Source: Tricholomella constricta
Lineage: Eukaryota; Basidiomycota; Agaricomycetes; Agaricales; Lyophyllaceae
Direction of reading: 5' to 3'
NCBI GenBank assembly: GCA_013368375.1
Contig: JAACJP010000040.1
Span: 62,001-126,000 of the forward strand
DNA: 64,000 nucleotides
Program-made: the position numbers and the translations under genes
The notes under the pieces: generated by a model
Database searches by the model: none
What the model saw: only the letters and a program-made list of their open reading frames with translations
What the model was told of the DNA's origin: nothing
Shown here: one piece after another, positions 23,648-36,612 of the stretch
Layout: the number at the start of each line of letters is the position of its first letter
How positions within the stretch are numbered: the stretch's first letter is position 1

Positions 23648-24225
23648 TATTAAACAAATTCGCGAGGGTCAGAGTAGCCAGGGGAGAGAAGAAAAGGGAA
23701 AAACGGAGAAAGAGGTGGTTCGTGATCAGGAGCACTGGAAGGATGAGTGCTTATGTAACTGAACTTGTTTTGGGCTCCGGTCCTCCGGAGTCGGCTGCGC
23801 CCAGTGTAACTTTCAAGTTTCTGCACCTGGCTCACGAGCTTTCCCCACAACTGCTCCTTAGAAAGTGATTGATCTATCAACTATGGCTTACCGAATAAGT
23901 GGATCAAGGATTTTAGCTGGTGGCAGTGAAACAGTCAATTATGTAGACCTTCGCGGTATAAGAACATCAACAGGAATCAAATTGGTGGAGCACAGCCTGC
24001 TAACCACCTGCGCAAGTGCTTTCAGTCGGCGGCGCTTGCTATGTAGCTAACGGCTCGACAGGACGGCTCAGGACGGCTCAGGACGGCTCGAGTTTAGTGC
24101 TATACACGAACACGTGACGCGACGCGACTTCCCAACCAAATGCATGTGCGACATTGATTAACCTCCACCATCCATCATCTCTCGCCTTCTGGTTTCCTTG
24201 AGCGACAGGGCAGGAGCCTCTCGAT
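23648..24225. promoter_or_regulatory. divergent promoter between DOA4 and the Msd1-like gene
   Basis: About 580 bp. It contains three tandem copies of the decamer ggacggctca at 24061-24090 (the last with one change). No coding potential recognised. Confidence 0.45.
24061..24090 (+). repeat. three tandem ggacggctca decamers
   Basis: Direct repeat of a 10-bp unit, three units, final base of the third altered. It lies about 140 bp upstream of the Msd1-like start codon. Confidence 0.9.
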
Positions 24226-26980
24226 ATGACAGAAACACCCAAGAAAGGGGTACAATGGGACATCCATGACATCTCGCTGTCTGGGTTGGCCTCTCCCATG
24301 GTTGATGGCTCCATGCTGTCGGTCATTTCAACCTCGAGCCTGGAGTACATTAACTCTCAGCTAGTGGCTCACGGATTTTCTCCGTCTCCTGGTCTAATAT
24401 TTGATGGAATCTCAAATTCTGATTTGGAACGCGTGGTCAAATGTCTCCTCGGAATGTTGAGCCAACGAGTGGTGGGTACCGGTCATCAATCCACTATGTT
24501 TCTTTCTAAAACGGTGTTTCTAGGAGGACATGTCAAGGACAGAAGATCTGACAACGAAGCTGCGCACTCTCACTTACGACCACGACCGCCTGCGGTCACA
24601 GCACAGGCACGCCACAGAAACAGCCGCAAATGCAGAACGCGAGATGAACGTTCATAAGTCACGATGGACGTATGTGCCAGTCTGATATTTTCAATTCCAC
24701 AACTCAAGCCTCTTTCAAAGCGCCGCGACGCGTGCACTCCAAGCCAGTGAAGCGGCGCATAAACAGACGACTGCCGAACTTCAGCGGACGAGGACGTTAT
24801 TGCAAGGGGTTCGGGCATCCCATCAAAGCGAGATAAAGAAGAAGGAGAAGGATGTCGAACGCATGTCCGAGAAATGGTCAAAGCTCGCTGGTGCGCAAGC
24901 AAAACTTACGGCGGTGCCCAGTGGGATGCGATGCGCGAATACAAGTGTGGTTACGGGAATGGAGATCATTGGGAAGAGTAAAAATTTCCTTGAAATTGCT
25001 TTAGAGGAGGCGGAAAAGGCTAGAAGTCAACTTGGGGAGGAGAATATCGTTCTACGGCGGCTCGTTTTAACCACAGTCAACGAGGTGCAGGCAGTCTTGC
25101 ATCAAGCTCGACCTCTGGCCTTAGAGAATTCAGAAGAGGCATGTGCAACTATTCTCGTTTCCTCTCTCGTGTCTGACGAGACGATATCAGCCTACACCAT
25201 TCACGCTGACAACACTTTTTCCCTTACATCCCCCGGGAAATGCTGGTGACAAACTAAATCTAGTGCTCAATGATTTGCGAGAGCTGTTGAAGACTCTCTC
25301 TCTGCCTTCAACTGCTCCGTTAGCGCCACCTCGACCAACTGTCCTTGTATCAGATGGTGAAGTTGAACGATTACAAGGAATTATACATACGTTACGAGAA
25401 GAAATTGGTTTGTTTTCTGTTATCTTCCGGACCTTTTTTTTTTGCTGAACGTCGCATGTAGAACTCTCCCGGAAACAAGCTGCTACCCAAGCGGCGGACA
25501 CTCAAGCTATGTTCGATAAATTTGCTGAAGACCACCGATTTGTGACCATGGAGATCGGTGAAATGAGTGTGGAACTGATGTCCGCGCCACTTCGCGACGC
25601 TGAGAAGGATCGTCTGGACAACATCAAGAGAGAACTCGATCAGGAGCGGCAGAAATTTACAGAGGCAGCCATTAAATTGGGAAAGGAAAGGGCAGAGCTC
25701 GAGGTGAGCATTCACTTGCTGCGGCATTGCATCTCCCTAATGGCCACTACAAGGCTGAACACGTCAAGCTACTCAATGAAAGACGATCCTGGCAGGTCGA
25801 GATGATGCTTGCCGAGCTGCCGCCGACACCCCAACCGATTACATCGCCGCGACGAGCAACTATCGTTCGCCAATCTCCCAAAAAATCACCCCGGAAGTCG
25901 CCAGCCAAAGTTCGCGTTGGAAAAGCTGGTGCAGGTACTGGAAGGAAGACGACACGCGTATCGAGGCGTTCCTCTCTGATCTCGCCATCCAAGTTCATTC
26001 CGGCCTATGAAACTGAAGTTCTGCCACCCATACCAGCGCCAGCATTCGATACCAAGCCTTCATTACTCACCACATCCCTTCTCCCCACTTCGTTCGTGCT
26101 CCCTCCCCCCTCTCCTCACACTTCATTACCCTCTCAACCCGCTATACTCGCTACCATACCCCCTTTGGACCTCCTCCAAAAGTTTCCTCCACAGAGCACG
26201 ACCCCAGCTTCTCCATCTCAATCTCCCGAACAGGCTTCTTCTCCCCCAGCTGCTCCATCCACCCCTCCCGCAGCTCGTCGCCCCTTCCCCGTAGCGAAGC
26301 CTTTCGCACAGCGCATGGTCCACGCGTACTCACCTGCAAAGCCGAGCCCTTTGAGTCGGATTCTCATGTTAGGAAACTCGCCAAATAGCCCCAACACCAT
26401 CGGTGCAATATCGGAAGACATCTCAGGTCTCCCTCAGCCTGTCGAGGACGAATGTGTATCAGGCTTCGAGGAACCGTTGACGGTCCACGCCAACCCTCCA
26501 CAGCCCACATCTGCGCTGATGTCACTAGCCGCGGAGCTTGGTGTGTCTGAGTCGCCTCCGGAAAGCCCGCTACAGGAGAAGAAGCTTGAGCCCAATGTGG
26601 TAGTGCGTCCAGTCGTGACGACCACGGCGAAAGGGAGGGTATTCCACCCTGACCCCGAGCGCTTTACAGCGAAGGAGAAGGGTAAGGCGAAAGCCCAGCC
26701 TGTCGTAAATGCGCCTAGTGGGCGCGTCAAGACTTCTGCGGGCGTGGAGAAGGAGAATAGCGGCATGAAGTCACAGCGAGTGTTCACGGCACCGCCCAGA
26801 ATATCCGGAACGACGAGTGAAACGAGAAAGGTCGTCAAGCCTCCACCCAAACCTATCGACAGTAGTTCGAGCTCTCGGGCGCGGCTGGTGGCGAAGCTTC
26901 CCCCGCCTGGGAAGGGCGGGCCTCGAAGAGTTCTTGTTAATAGCGAAGAGGCACCTGTAGGGAAGGGCTGGAGAGGATGA
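24226..26980 (+). CDS. SSX2IP/Msd1-like (ADIP family) coiled-coil protein
   Basis: Probable microtubule-anchoring protein. The ADIP family includes vertebrate SSX2IP and fission-yeast Msd1, which tether microtubule minus ends at spindle poles. Starting MTETPKKGVQWDIHDISLSG, the N-terminus has the family-like block SLEYINSQLVAHGFSPSPG and LERVVKCLLGMLSQR. Coiled-coil segments follow over several short introns (LTYDHDRLRSQHRHATE, AATRALQASEAAHKQTTAEL, KKKEKDVERMSEKWSKL, KARSQLGEENIVLRRLV, LNDLRELLKTLSLP). After LNERRSWQVEMMLAELPPTP the C-terminal 370 residues are a basic Ser/Pro-rich tail (SPKKSPRKSPAKVRVGKA) with a final lysine- and arginine-containing segment ending GKGWRG. It is the largest single exon here. 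The assignment rests on the N-terminal block and architecture, so it is moderate. Confidence 0.65.
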
Positions 26981-27244
26981 GGATACATGTGTTCTTGACG
27001 CTATGCTTTTATACGACTATTTGCATGTCACCTGCATGCCTTTCCTATCATTTTCCATATGCATGTTATGCGTGTTCTGTTGTACAAATTTATACTTGAT
27101 CTCTTCTTTTTAAGATTATCCCCAGACCTAAATGACGAGCAGAGCAATCAGCGCCATGGTTCCTTTTTACAGCAATAAATTTAGGGTATCTATGATGTGT
27201 AGAAGTACAGAGAAAGGATGATCTGCATACAGCTTGCGTACAGC

Positions 27245-29793
<2,549 letters not shown>

Positions 29794-29866
29794 TAAATAC
29801 GTTGGCGATGGGTGTTTGAGTGGGGTAGAGTGGGGTATTTGATCAAAAGCAATGGTCGATTAGGCC

Positions 29867-29873
29867 ATTTATA
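29867..29873 (-). promoter_or_regulatory. TATA box of the phenol monooxygenase gene
   Basis: TATAAAT on the minus strand, 74 bp upstream of the ATG at 29793, a usual distance for fungal inducible genes. Confidence 0.5.
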
Positions 29874-30331
29874 ACTCCAGCAGTATCGGTTCTGCCGCCA
29901 TAGCTCCTCCGTCCAACATGACCCTAAGAAGGATAGGGCTATCTCGCGATCGGAATAGCTTGGAAACGCTTTATCTCAGCTTGTAATGTTCGCTGATAAA
30001 GAAATTGCAGGTTCAAGGTGCCTCCGCCCAAAATGAATAGTCTGACGACACGAGACGGGCTTCGAACCAGGCTTCCTCGGCTTCGAACAGGCTCTTTCGG
30101 CAACTGTGCTGGACCTAGTCATGGGAGCCAGAGGGAACTGCAGGGCACAATTCGGTGCAGGGGCGAGAGCAATCCCCATATGCTCCGGGAGCCGTCTGCC
30201 AGCAAGGGCCAAAGGAGGAATTCCGAGGGAAGGAATTGTACGCGTTCGAACTCCTGACAAGGCCACATCTCCTGACAAGGAAATACATCTGCCACGCCTT
30301 TCGGATAATTTATCACCATTCGTCAGGCCTA
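29874..30331. other. intergenic
   Basis: Upstream region of the phenol monooxygenase gene. It contains two near repeats of the text gcttcgaacaggct/gcttcgaaccaggctt around 30059-30093. No conserved coding sequence seen. Confidence 0.35.
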
Positions 30332-30544
30332 TCAGCGCTGACAACGAGTGGTGGCTGCAACTTGTGGCTCTGCGGGAGCTCTCCGAAGAAAAAATATCTT
30401 GAACCACTCCCGCGGACTACCGAACCCGACAGGCATCATAGTATATGACTCACGAACAATTGAATAGATATATAGGGTGAGCTGTACGACTGAAAAAGGA
30501 GGAATAAGGTTTATGGCTGTTGTAATCCATTCGTAAAGAGTCAT
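30332..30544 (-). CDS. possible small membrane protein, hypothetical
   Basis: A 70-codon frame starting MTLYEWITTAINLIPPFS with one long hydrophobic segment (VVQLTLYIYSIV) and a short basic tail ending TTRCQR. It lies 100 bp downstream of the POLD4 stop on the same strand. I do not recognise it. It could equally be a chance frame in the POLD4 3' region, and no splicing or codon evidence decides. Confidence 0.25.
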   Translation of the reverse strand: MTLYEWITTAINLIPPFSVVQLTLYIYSIVRESYTMMPVGFGSPREWFKIFFLRRAPAEPQVAATTRCQR

Positions 30545-30644
30545 AATACCTGTGGAGATGAATAAGACTCGCAGATGACATAGAGTCGTAATAAGGAAGG
30601 TTTACTCACACACAAAGTAATAAACCGGTGCAGACAAAAAGGAA

Positions 30645-31481
30645 TCAAACTTCGTTGAACAGGACCGACTCAGAGAGCTCTCGCTGTTCGGTACCCTGTC
30701 GAGTGGTCAAAATGTCCTTCACCTTCAAATTCAGAGTATGAGTACGCAAGACAGATTGTGAATAACATAACATGATGTACTTCAGGAGGAGGATTGAGCC
30801 CAAGAGCTGTCGCTCTTTCCCAACGATCTAGGCGGCTGATCCCTACGCAAGGGCCATACTCATACGTCCTATAAATGATTTCTGTCATAACCAGACGCCG
30901 CGGCCAGAGAAAAGAAGATCTTACAAGTCGAACACGCGCAAAATTTCGTGGATTTTGTTCTGGCCCTGGCCATGAACTAAAAATCAAAGTCAGCCTCAAG
31001 TAGAAAAGGGGAACGAGGTGTTGTACTCACTTGGGTGCATATACCCCATCTTCTCTCGTACACTAGCATAGTGTTTCCGCCATTTTGGATCGTTCTCGTT
31101 TAGCTCAGAGAGCGATGCGGTTGACTGGATTTCGACGCTGTTCTTGCTTTGAAGTACGGTGACAGGAGGCTTAGTGGCCTGCCTTTCCTGCTTGTGTGTC
31201 TTCGATACCTTGGACGACGTCTTGGCTCGCTCTTCGAGTTTGCGAGTTGGCTGCTCTTCCACGAGCTCCTCCTCGTCTGAGGACGGCACTTGGATGTCGT
31301 CAATGTCTAATTCATCTTCGCTGCTATCATGTCTCGCTGTTTTCCGTAGTGCTGGTAATTTCTTCGTTTGTGAAGCCTTTGGCTTCGTATTCTGTGTAGT
31401 TGCCGTTCGTTTGGCGGACCCGAAGGAAAGAGTTCCTTGTCTGAGGGTCCTCGTCGACGGAGTTGAGGACTTTGAGGACAT
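30645..31481 (-). CDS. POLD4: DNA polymerase delta subunit 4 (Cdm1/POLD4)
   Basis: Small non-catalytic subunit of replicative DNA polymerase delta, stabilising the complex and contacting PCNA. The ATG at 31481 gives MSSKSSTPSTRTLRQGTLSF, where QGTLSF resembles a PCNA-binding motif. A charged, disordered middle follows (SSEDELDIDDIQVPSSDEEE). The conserved C-terminus is spread over short exons: NDPKWRKHYASVREKMGYMH, VHGQGQNKIHEILRVFDL, then TYEYGPCVGISRLDRWERA and TALGLNPPPEV. It ends TTRQGTEQRELSESVLFNEV. The YGPC.GI.RL.RW.RA..LGL.PPPEV block is diagnostic of POLD4. About 230 residues with an extended disordered N-terminus. Confidence 0.9.
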
Positions 31482-33509
31482 ATTCAAAGAATCAGCTAAT
31501 GGGCAGGACAATGTACTTCAATAAGCCTGAGCAGGGCCTGAACTACAAGTTGAGAACAGCAGAGAGAGGGATTTGGTGAAATCAAACTTCGACTTTTGCC
31601 CCTGTTCAGATATTCTGTTTGGCCTTGTTATAAACAAACCAGGGAATCGCCAGGAATCGCCCTCTTGGGTCCCTCCGATTTTTGAACCGGCTTTGACTCC
31701 AGCTAGTAATTATAACGCGCCGTGAACCATTGAACACGGAAAATCCCCATTAATAAATCTTCTATCCCCGCTTTCCGATTCAACGCGTGTGAAGCAGGAT
31801 CTTGTGCTGGCTGTCCTCTCCCGAAGTATGTGAGTCCTTCTGCCGGAAACCTCATGGATGTGCATGCAAATGGTACGTCGCAATGAGCAAACAGCAAATG
31901 TTGTTTGCTCACCAAATTACACCCGCCGAGGGATTAGTTGGTCACTATTCGCGCACCCCTTTCACATCCACATTCCGCAATCTTCCTTTTGTTGCACTGT
32001 TCATGCTCTCGTTTATGAAAGCCTCGAACATAGCCTCCCCACCTTTCACGCCGACCGCCAAGTAAGTAGTCACCCCCAAATCTCCCATTCTTCGCAACCG
32101 CCTTCTTTCTGTTTTCCATCCATATGGACACAGGATCCGAGCGCAATTTGGGTGACATAGAAGCAAAATGCATCAGTGACCGGGATTCTTGCTGCATCCG
32201 GTTCGAGTACACCTGCGGGCCGGCTAATCATCTTGTTACAAAGACATATCGGCAGAGTCTTCTAATCTCAGGCGATTGTGATGATCCGTGCCCGCCATGG
32301 ACAGGTCCTCGGCATGGGGAGCGACTGGCTTGAATTGTGCTCGGAGTATCACTACGTATAATGAGCGAGGTGGCCGAATATTCTCTACCGCTGATACATC
32401 TCGTGGAAGCACTTTCTTGCCGCGGGTGTATGGGTGAGGCAGGCTCTATTCCTTGGACCCTTCAGTCGACTACCTTGCATATCCTTATAGGATTCTCTTC
32501 AGGATCCTGCTTCACAAGGTCCGCTCAATGGAAATTCCGTCTCGTATGACAATCCAGCTCGCCTTTGCCCTTCGCCCTCGAAAATATACAGTGAGTACTC
32601 TTCGTTGTTTCTGGTCTCCTGCTTGACATGTTGGCGAGTGTTGTCACACAATGTTTACGCTTCTCAAAACGTGACTGCGCAACCATGTATATCCATCTTG
32701 TAGAACACCGGGCCCGCGGCCTGGGAGCCAAATGTCTGTTGCTGATCAACAGGACCGCGGTGCTTAATGTGTGCCATCCTCAATACGCGACGCGACAGCC
32801 GAACAGTTGACTATACTTGACATTGCAGCCCGCGTTACAGCCACAAAAGTCGCAACGTCCCTTTTAAATACCTGCTTCACATCTCAATCTCAATCCACGA
32901 TATGCGTCTCCTGCGTAATTATTCATCCACCACACCCGTGCCCGGACACACTTCCGGTGATGGCTCGACCTTCAACGCTCCGGTTGCCATCTCGACATAA
33001 GCCTTGGCATTTCGATACGCGAGCGGCCTGGCGGCTACTCCACCACTTGTCTTTCAACGATTTTTCGACCGCTCAACTGCCTCTTCTCTTGTGAAGAAAC
33101 ACCTGACTTCTTGTCACTGCCGGGAATTACAGCTCAGTTCGTGACATTCTTCTAACGAATTGAACAGTCTCGGACTAGACTCGTACCAGTCCCTAAAGAA
33201 TTGCGAGAGTTGATGACAGTCGATCAACGCTACCTTCTTATGTGATCAAACGACTGTCTTTGATTTCAACATAAGGTCTATAGGTACTGGTTCGAGTCTA
33301 GTCTCGGACCAGATCCACATTGTCTCGATATCCACTGCGATTCATGCCCACGCGTGTAGACCCATTTCATATCTTGGTCGAAGCTGAATCAGCGAGCTCG
33401 GAGTGAGCGACGCTTACTAACCTTCTTCACATCAACAATCATCATCAGCCTGAAATGTCGACTGTGCGGGCCCGAGTTCATTTCTATCCACGACCTTCAC
33501 AAGTCAGCG
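31482..33509. other. 2-kb intergenic region with a fold-back element
   Basis: Divergent spacer between POLD4 and the WLM protease. Many small frames on both strands (for example 31802-32065 and 32771-33094) have no recognisable domain. The stretch 32880-33500 is C- and T-rich, typical of a fungal promoter and leader. It contains the 131-bp inverted repeat listed separately. Confidence 0.45.
33173..33303. repeat. imperfect 131-bp inverted repeat (fold-back)
   Basis: The outer arms 33173-33190 and 33286-33303 match in 17 of 18 positions as inverted copies. A second pair (33192-33199 with 33277-33284) matches in about 7 of 8. An inner pair, GACAGTCG at 33215-33222 and CGACTGTC at 33251-33258, is perfect. 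The whole segment could fold into a long hairpin. It lies about 200 bp upstream of the WLM protease start codon. Confidence 0.7.
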
Positions 33510-34627
33510 ATGGCAACGAGCTCTCCGATGACGTTCACCGTCGCCTACCGCGGCATTCCCCACGCATTCTCCGTCCTCCCTGACAGCACGCTTTCGGCCC
33601 TGCAAGCCCAGCTCGAGCAATTGACCAATGTCCCTCCTTCCCTGCAGAAACTTCTCTTCAAGGGGAAGAACCTCCTGAAGTCCAATCTCAATAGCCGCAA
33701 TGAGACTACTCTCGCTCAGGCTGGCTTCAAGAACGGCCTGAAGATCCAGATGCTGGGCTCAACATCCCAGGAACTGACCACACTACACACCACAGAGAGC
33801 GAGCAGCGCAAACGGGAACGGATACTCCGAGAGCGTGCACTCAAGCCATCCACAAAGGTACGCCATCCATCTTCTTATAGCGATAGTACTACTGAACTTC
33901 GCCTGACTTCACGGCCACCAGCTCCGATCTACCAGTACCTCAAACAGCGCCGTTCTCAACTTCCGTTTTCACCAGCTCACACCACTTTCACACCTTTCCA
34001 ACCAAGGCGGTGCCCTTGCGCTGTTAACCAAGCTCGCCGAGGACCCCGCGATTCAGCACATCATGCGCACACACCAGTTCTCCGTCGGCGTCCTGACGGA
34101 GCTTGCGCCGCACGAGCACCCAGAGCTGCTGGGGCTCAACGTGAACGCTGGTCAGGCGATCAAGCTGCGCCTGCGCACGGACAGCTATGATGGGTTCAGG
34201 CTATACAAGGACGTGCGGAGGGTGCTGTGCCATGAGCTCACGCATAATGTGTGGGGGGACCATGATAATAACGTGAGTTTTGTCTTTACCTCACTTTGAA
34301 TGAGAGAGGATGCTGATTTAGTGGGTGGGTATACAGTTTAAGGAGCTGAACTCAAAGCTGAATCGCGAAGTCGTGGAGTTCGAGCGCGCGGCTGCCCAGG
34401 GGACGCATTACCTCCATGGAGGCGGAGACTTTTATGAGCCCTCTTCAGAACTCGAGGCCGAGGCCCAAGTACATATCCTCGGAGCCGGGGACACCTCTTT
34501 CAGTAGTGCTGTGGATGAATCCAGGGAAGAACGCCGGCGGCGAGTGTTGGATGCGACGATGGCACGGCTACGGAAGGAGGATGAGGAGTTGGAGAAGAGC
34601 TGTGGGACGGACTCGGCTCGGACGTAG
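33510..34627 (+). CDS. ubiquitin-like/WLM-domain metalloprotease (Wss1-related)
   Basis: Predicted zinc protease of the WLM family. Wss1/SPRTN-type members degrade DNA-protein crosslinks or SUMO/ubiquitin-linked complexes. The N-terminal 80 residues form a ubiquitin-like domain (MTFTVAYRGIPHAFSVLPDS, LTNVPPSLQKLLFKGKNLL, AQAGFKNGLKIQMLGS). After one intron the WLM domain runs from LTKLAEDPAIQHIMRTHQFS through VGVLTELAPHEHPELLGLN and IKLRLRTDSYDGFRLYKDV to the zinc site CHELTHNVWGDHD, which fits HExxHxxxGxH. A second intron (GTGAGT donor at 34273) separates the site from FKELNSKLNREVVEFE. The C-terminus ends DEELEKSCGTDSART. About 330 residues, the UBL-WLM architecture known in fungi. All zinc ligands are present. 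Confidence 0.85.
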
Positions 34628-36599
34628 ATGTATTTGGTTTCGCGACGTTGAGTGTATATCTTCGTCTATTTTCGATTTGTCGTACTTATTGTCGTCTTTG
34701 ATGGACCTTACCATCTATCACTACCATCGATATGTTAAGGGTATACCTTGTTGAGATGCAGGTTGAGACAGCCCAACACGAAACTAAACTTTGTATCGCC
34801 TTCGGACAAGATCTGACGGCATTTTTTCGCTACAGCAGGAGTCAGCCGAACCGAGATCACGACATATGGCTATGGGCCAAGCCCCCCATAATCACGAAGC
34901 TCGTTGCCATCTTACCGCGCGAGTCCTTCACCTGGTGATCGCCTGCTGGCAGTGACAATTTGTAATGACGAATATCCGGAATCCCATCACCATAAGTAGA
35001 CACTGCTCCCTCGAGCCACCACACGGCAGAGAATAGCTACAGGCCCGATATACTCCCTGGGTTCTTCTCCGAACATTTTGGGAGAGTTCAGATCCACAAC
35101 AGCATTGACTTGATCCGGGATTTACTAATTGCCTCCGCCAAGATTCGATGATGCGCCACACAAAGCTGATGACTACAAGACAATTACGATGCCTTTACGC
35201 TTGGCTGCAGATACTTGCATGAAATTGCTTCGCGATATTATTCATGGAAGTCGGTATTGTTCCATCCACTGGGTGCGTTTTCAGATCCTTCTACGACCTA
35301 AGCTGACTCTAGACAAATGACCGAGCCATTGGTCATGACACTCCAAAGATATTGTCGACACTGACCCTAAATCCATATCTCTGCTATGAAGGTCCTCGAA
35401 GGCCTCTGACGATAATGCTCCAGAGATATCATTCACCTCCCCGCAAAAACGTGCAGGAATAGCCGGCGAGCAATGACCTCACCAATAGTTGGACGACGAC
35501 AGGGATTGGTATGCCAGCGGTCTTGCATGAGCGCGATCCGAGCTCTTATCGAAAATAGTTCATTGACCTCGTACGAGACATACGACCAAGCATAGACATC
35601 GCTCGCGGTTTGGGTGGTCCCGTCAATTTCTACGTTGAACAGTTCGAGGGCTTGCCATGGAATGGTTCCTTCTGTTCATATCACGGACGAATGGGATGCC
35701 CGTGCCAGGACCTTTCAATCGGATATAGAAATATCCCAAAATCGGCCAGGCAGCTAGACGTGGTGTAATCTGGCCCGGCCTGATATGGCTTTTTCCGACC
35801 CAGTTAGTACACTCATGATGCTCACTATCGGTTAGTGATATCACTGAATTCAAATCTGTCAATGTCATAAATGATCAATGCCCTCGCTCGACCTACGCGT
35901 GTCATCCTCGGACTTCCATTTCTCCTCGCACCTCTTAGCTTGGATTTGAAGTACCTCGTAGGCTCGCTTAGCTTTGCGCAATCCGCGGAGACTGCAGCGA
36001 CACCAAGCCCGTAGGTTTTACGTTCCTACTTCACGTGACATGAGCAGACCGGATTTGCCGAGGGTGCTCGAATTGATTGAGGCCCCGTCCGACTAAAATG
36101 CCTTTTCGTTTGTCTTCGTATCGTCTGAATGCGATGACGACGGGGCTCTGATTGCAGGTGTGGGTCATGTCCTCGGAGGTTCAATCTTAAGGTCGTTGCG
36201 TCGTGTTGGTGTGATTTTCCAATCTTAACCGCTGCGGGTAATACTTCCATCCATCCATCCAGCAATCTCGTCCCGAGAATGATGTCTTTCATGTCTACGA
36301 AAACATCGTACATGGCCCTAACGTTCCTATCTTGGCTTTGGGAGACGACTATGCCTTGTCTGCGGAGCCAGGCAGAAATGATGCCCAGCTGATGCCGCCT
36401 ATAATAAGGAGGCTGACACTGCCTGACACGCAAAACTCCACCAAAGCATCAAAGACAAAATCAGCGTCGCACTGAGGTGAGTGCACTGAACATTATCACG
36501 TTCCCTCTGCAGTATCGTGTTTTTCGGACGCCGTCGGACGACACAGTGCATGTCATCGTGGCATGGTCAATCAGCTGGTATCGCAGGATACGTTCCAAT
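34628..36599. other. gene-poor stretch with a kinase relic
   Basis: About 2 kb between the WLM protease and the LINE insertion. Apart from the kinase-like fragment at 35433-35675 I recognise nothing. A 135-codon minus-strand frame at 36026-36433 has no conserved text. Confidence 0.4.
35433..35675 (-). pseudogene. protein-kinase C-lobe fragment
   Basis: An 80-codon open stretch bounded upstream by an in-frame TGA. It reads like subdomains VIII-XI of a fungal protein kinase: EGTIPWQALELF (GT..W.APEL-like), then TASDVYAWSYVSYEV (SDVYAWG-like, subdomain IX), and RWHTNPCRRPTIGEVIARR (W..dP..RPT, subdomain XI). The N-lobe, HRD catalytic loop and DFG motif are not found in the flanking 800 bp. The APE glutamate context is changed to ALE. 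This is best read as a truncated, inactive relic. Basis: motif order by eye, no alignment. Confidence 0.6.
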
Positions 36600-36612
36600 T
36601 GAATGAAGTCGT
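36600..36612. repeat. target-site duplication, left copy
   Basis: The 13-bp TGAATGAAGTCGT occurs here next to the T run and again at 38980-38992. The last T is shared ambiguously with the poly-T tract. Confidence 0.9.

Noticed and set aside
26434..26988. 184-codon minus-strand frame over the Msd1-like gene
   Set aside because: Antisense shadow of the proline- and serine-rich tail; no conserved motif.
30045..30095. tRNA-like B-box (GGTTCGAAGCC on the minus strand)
   Set aside because: The T-arm does not pair, and no acceptor, D or anticodon arm can be built around it. The two similar blocks look like a local repeat.
29976..30407. 143-codon minus-strand frame between phenol monooxygenase and POLD4
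   Set aside because: No conserved text, conflicts with another frame and has no promoter or splice support.
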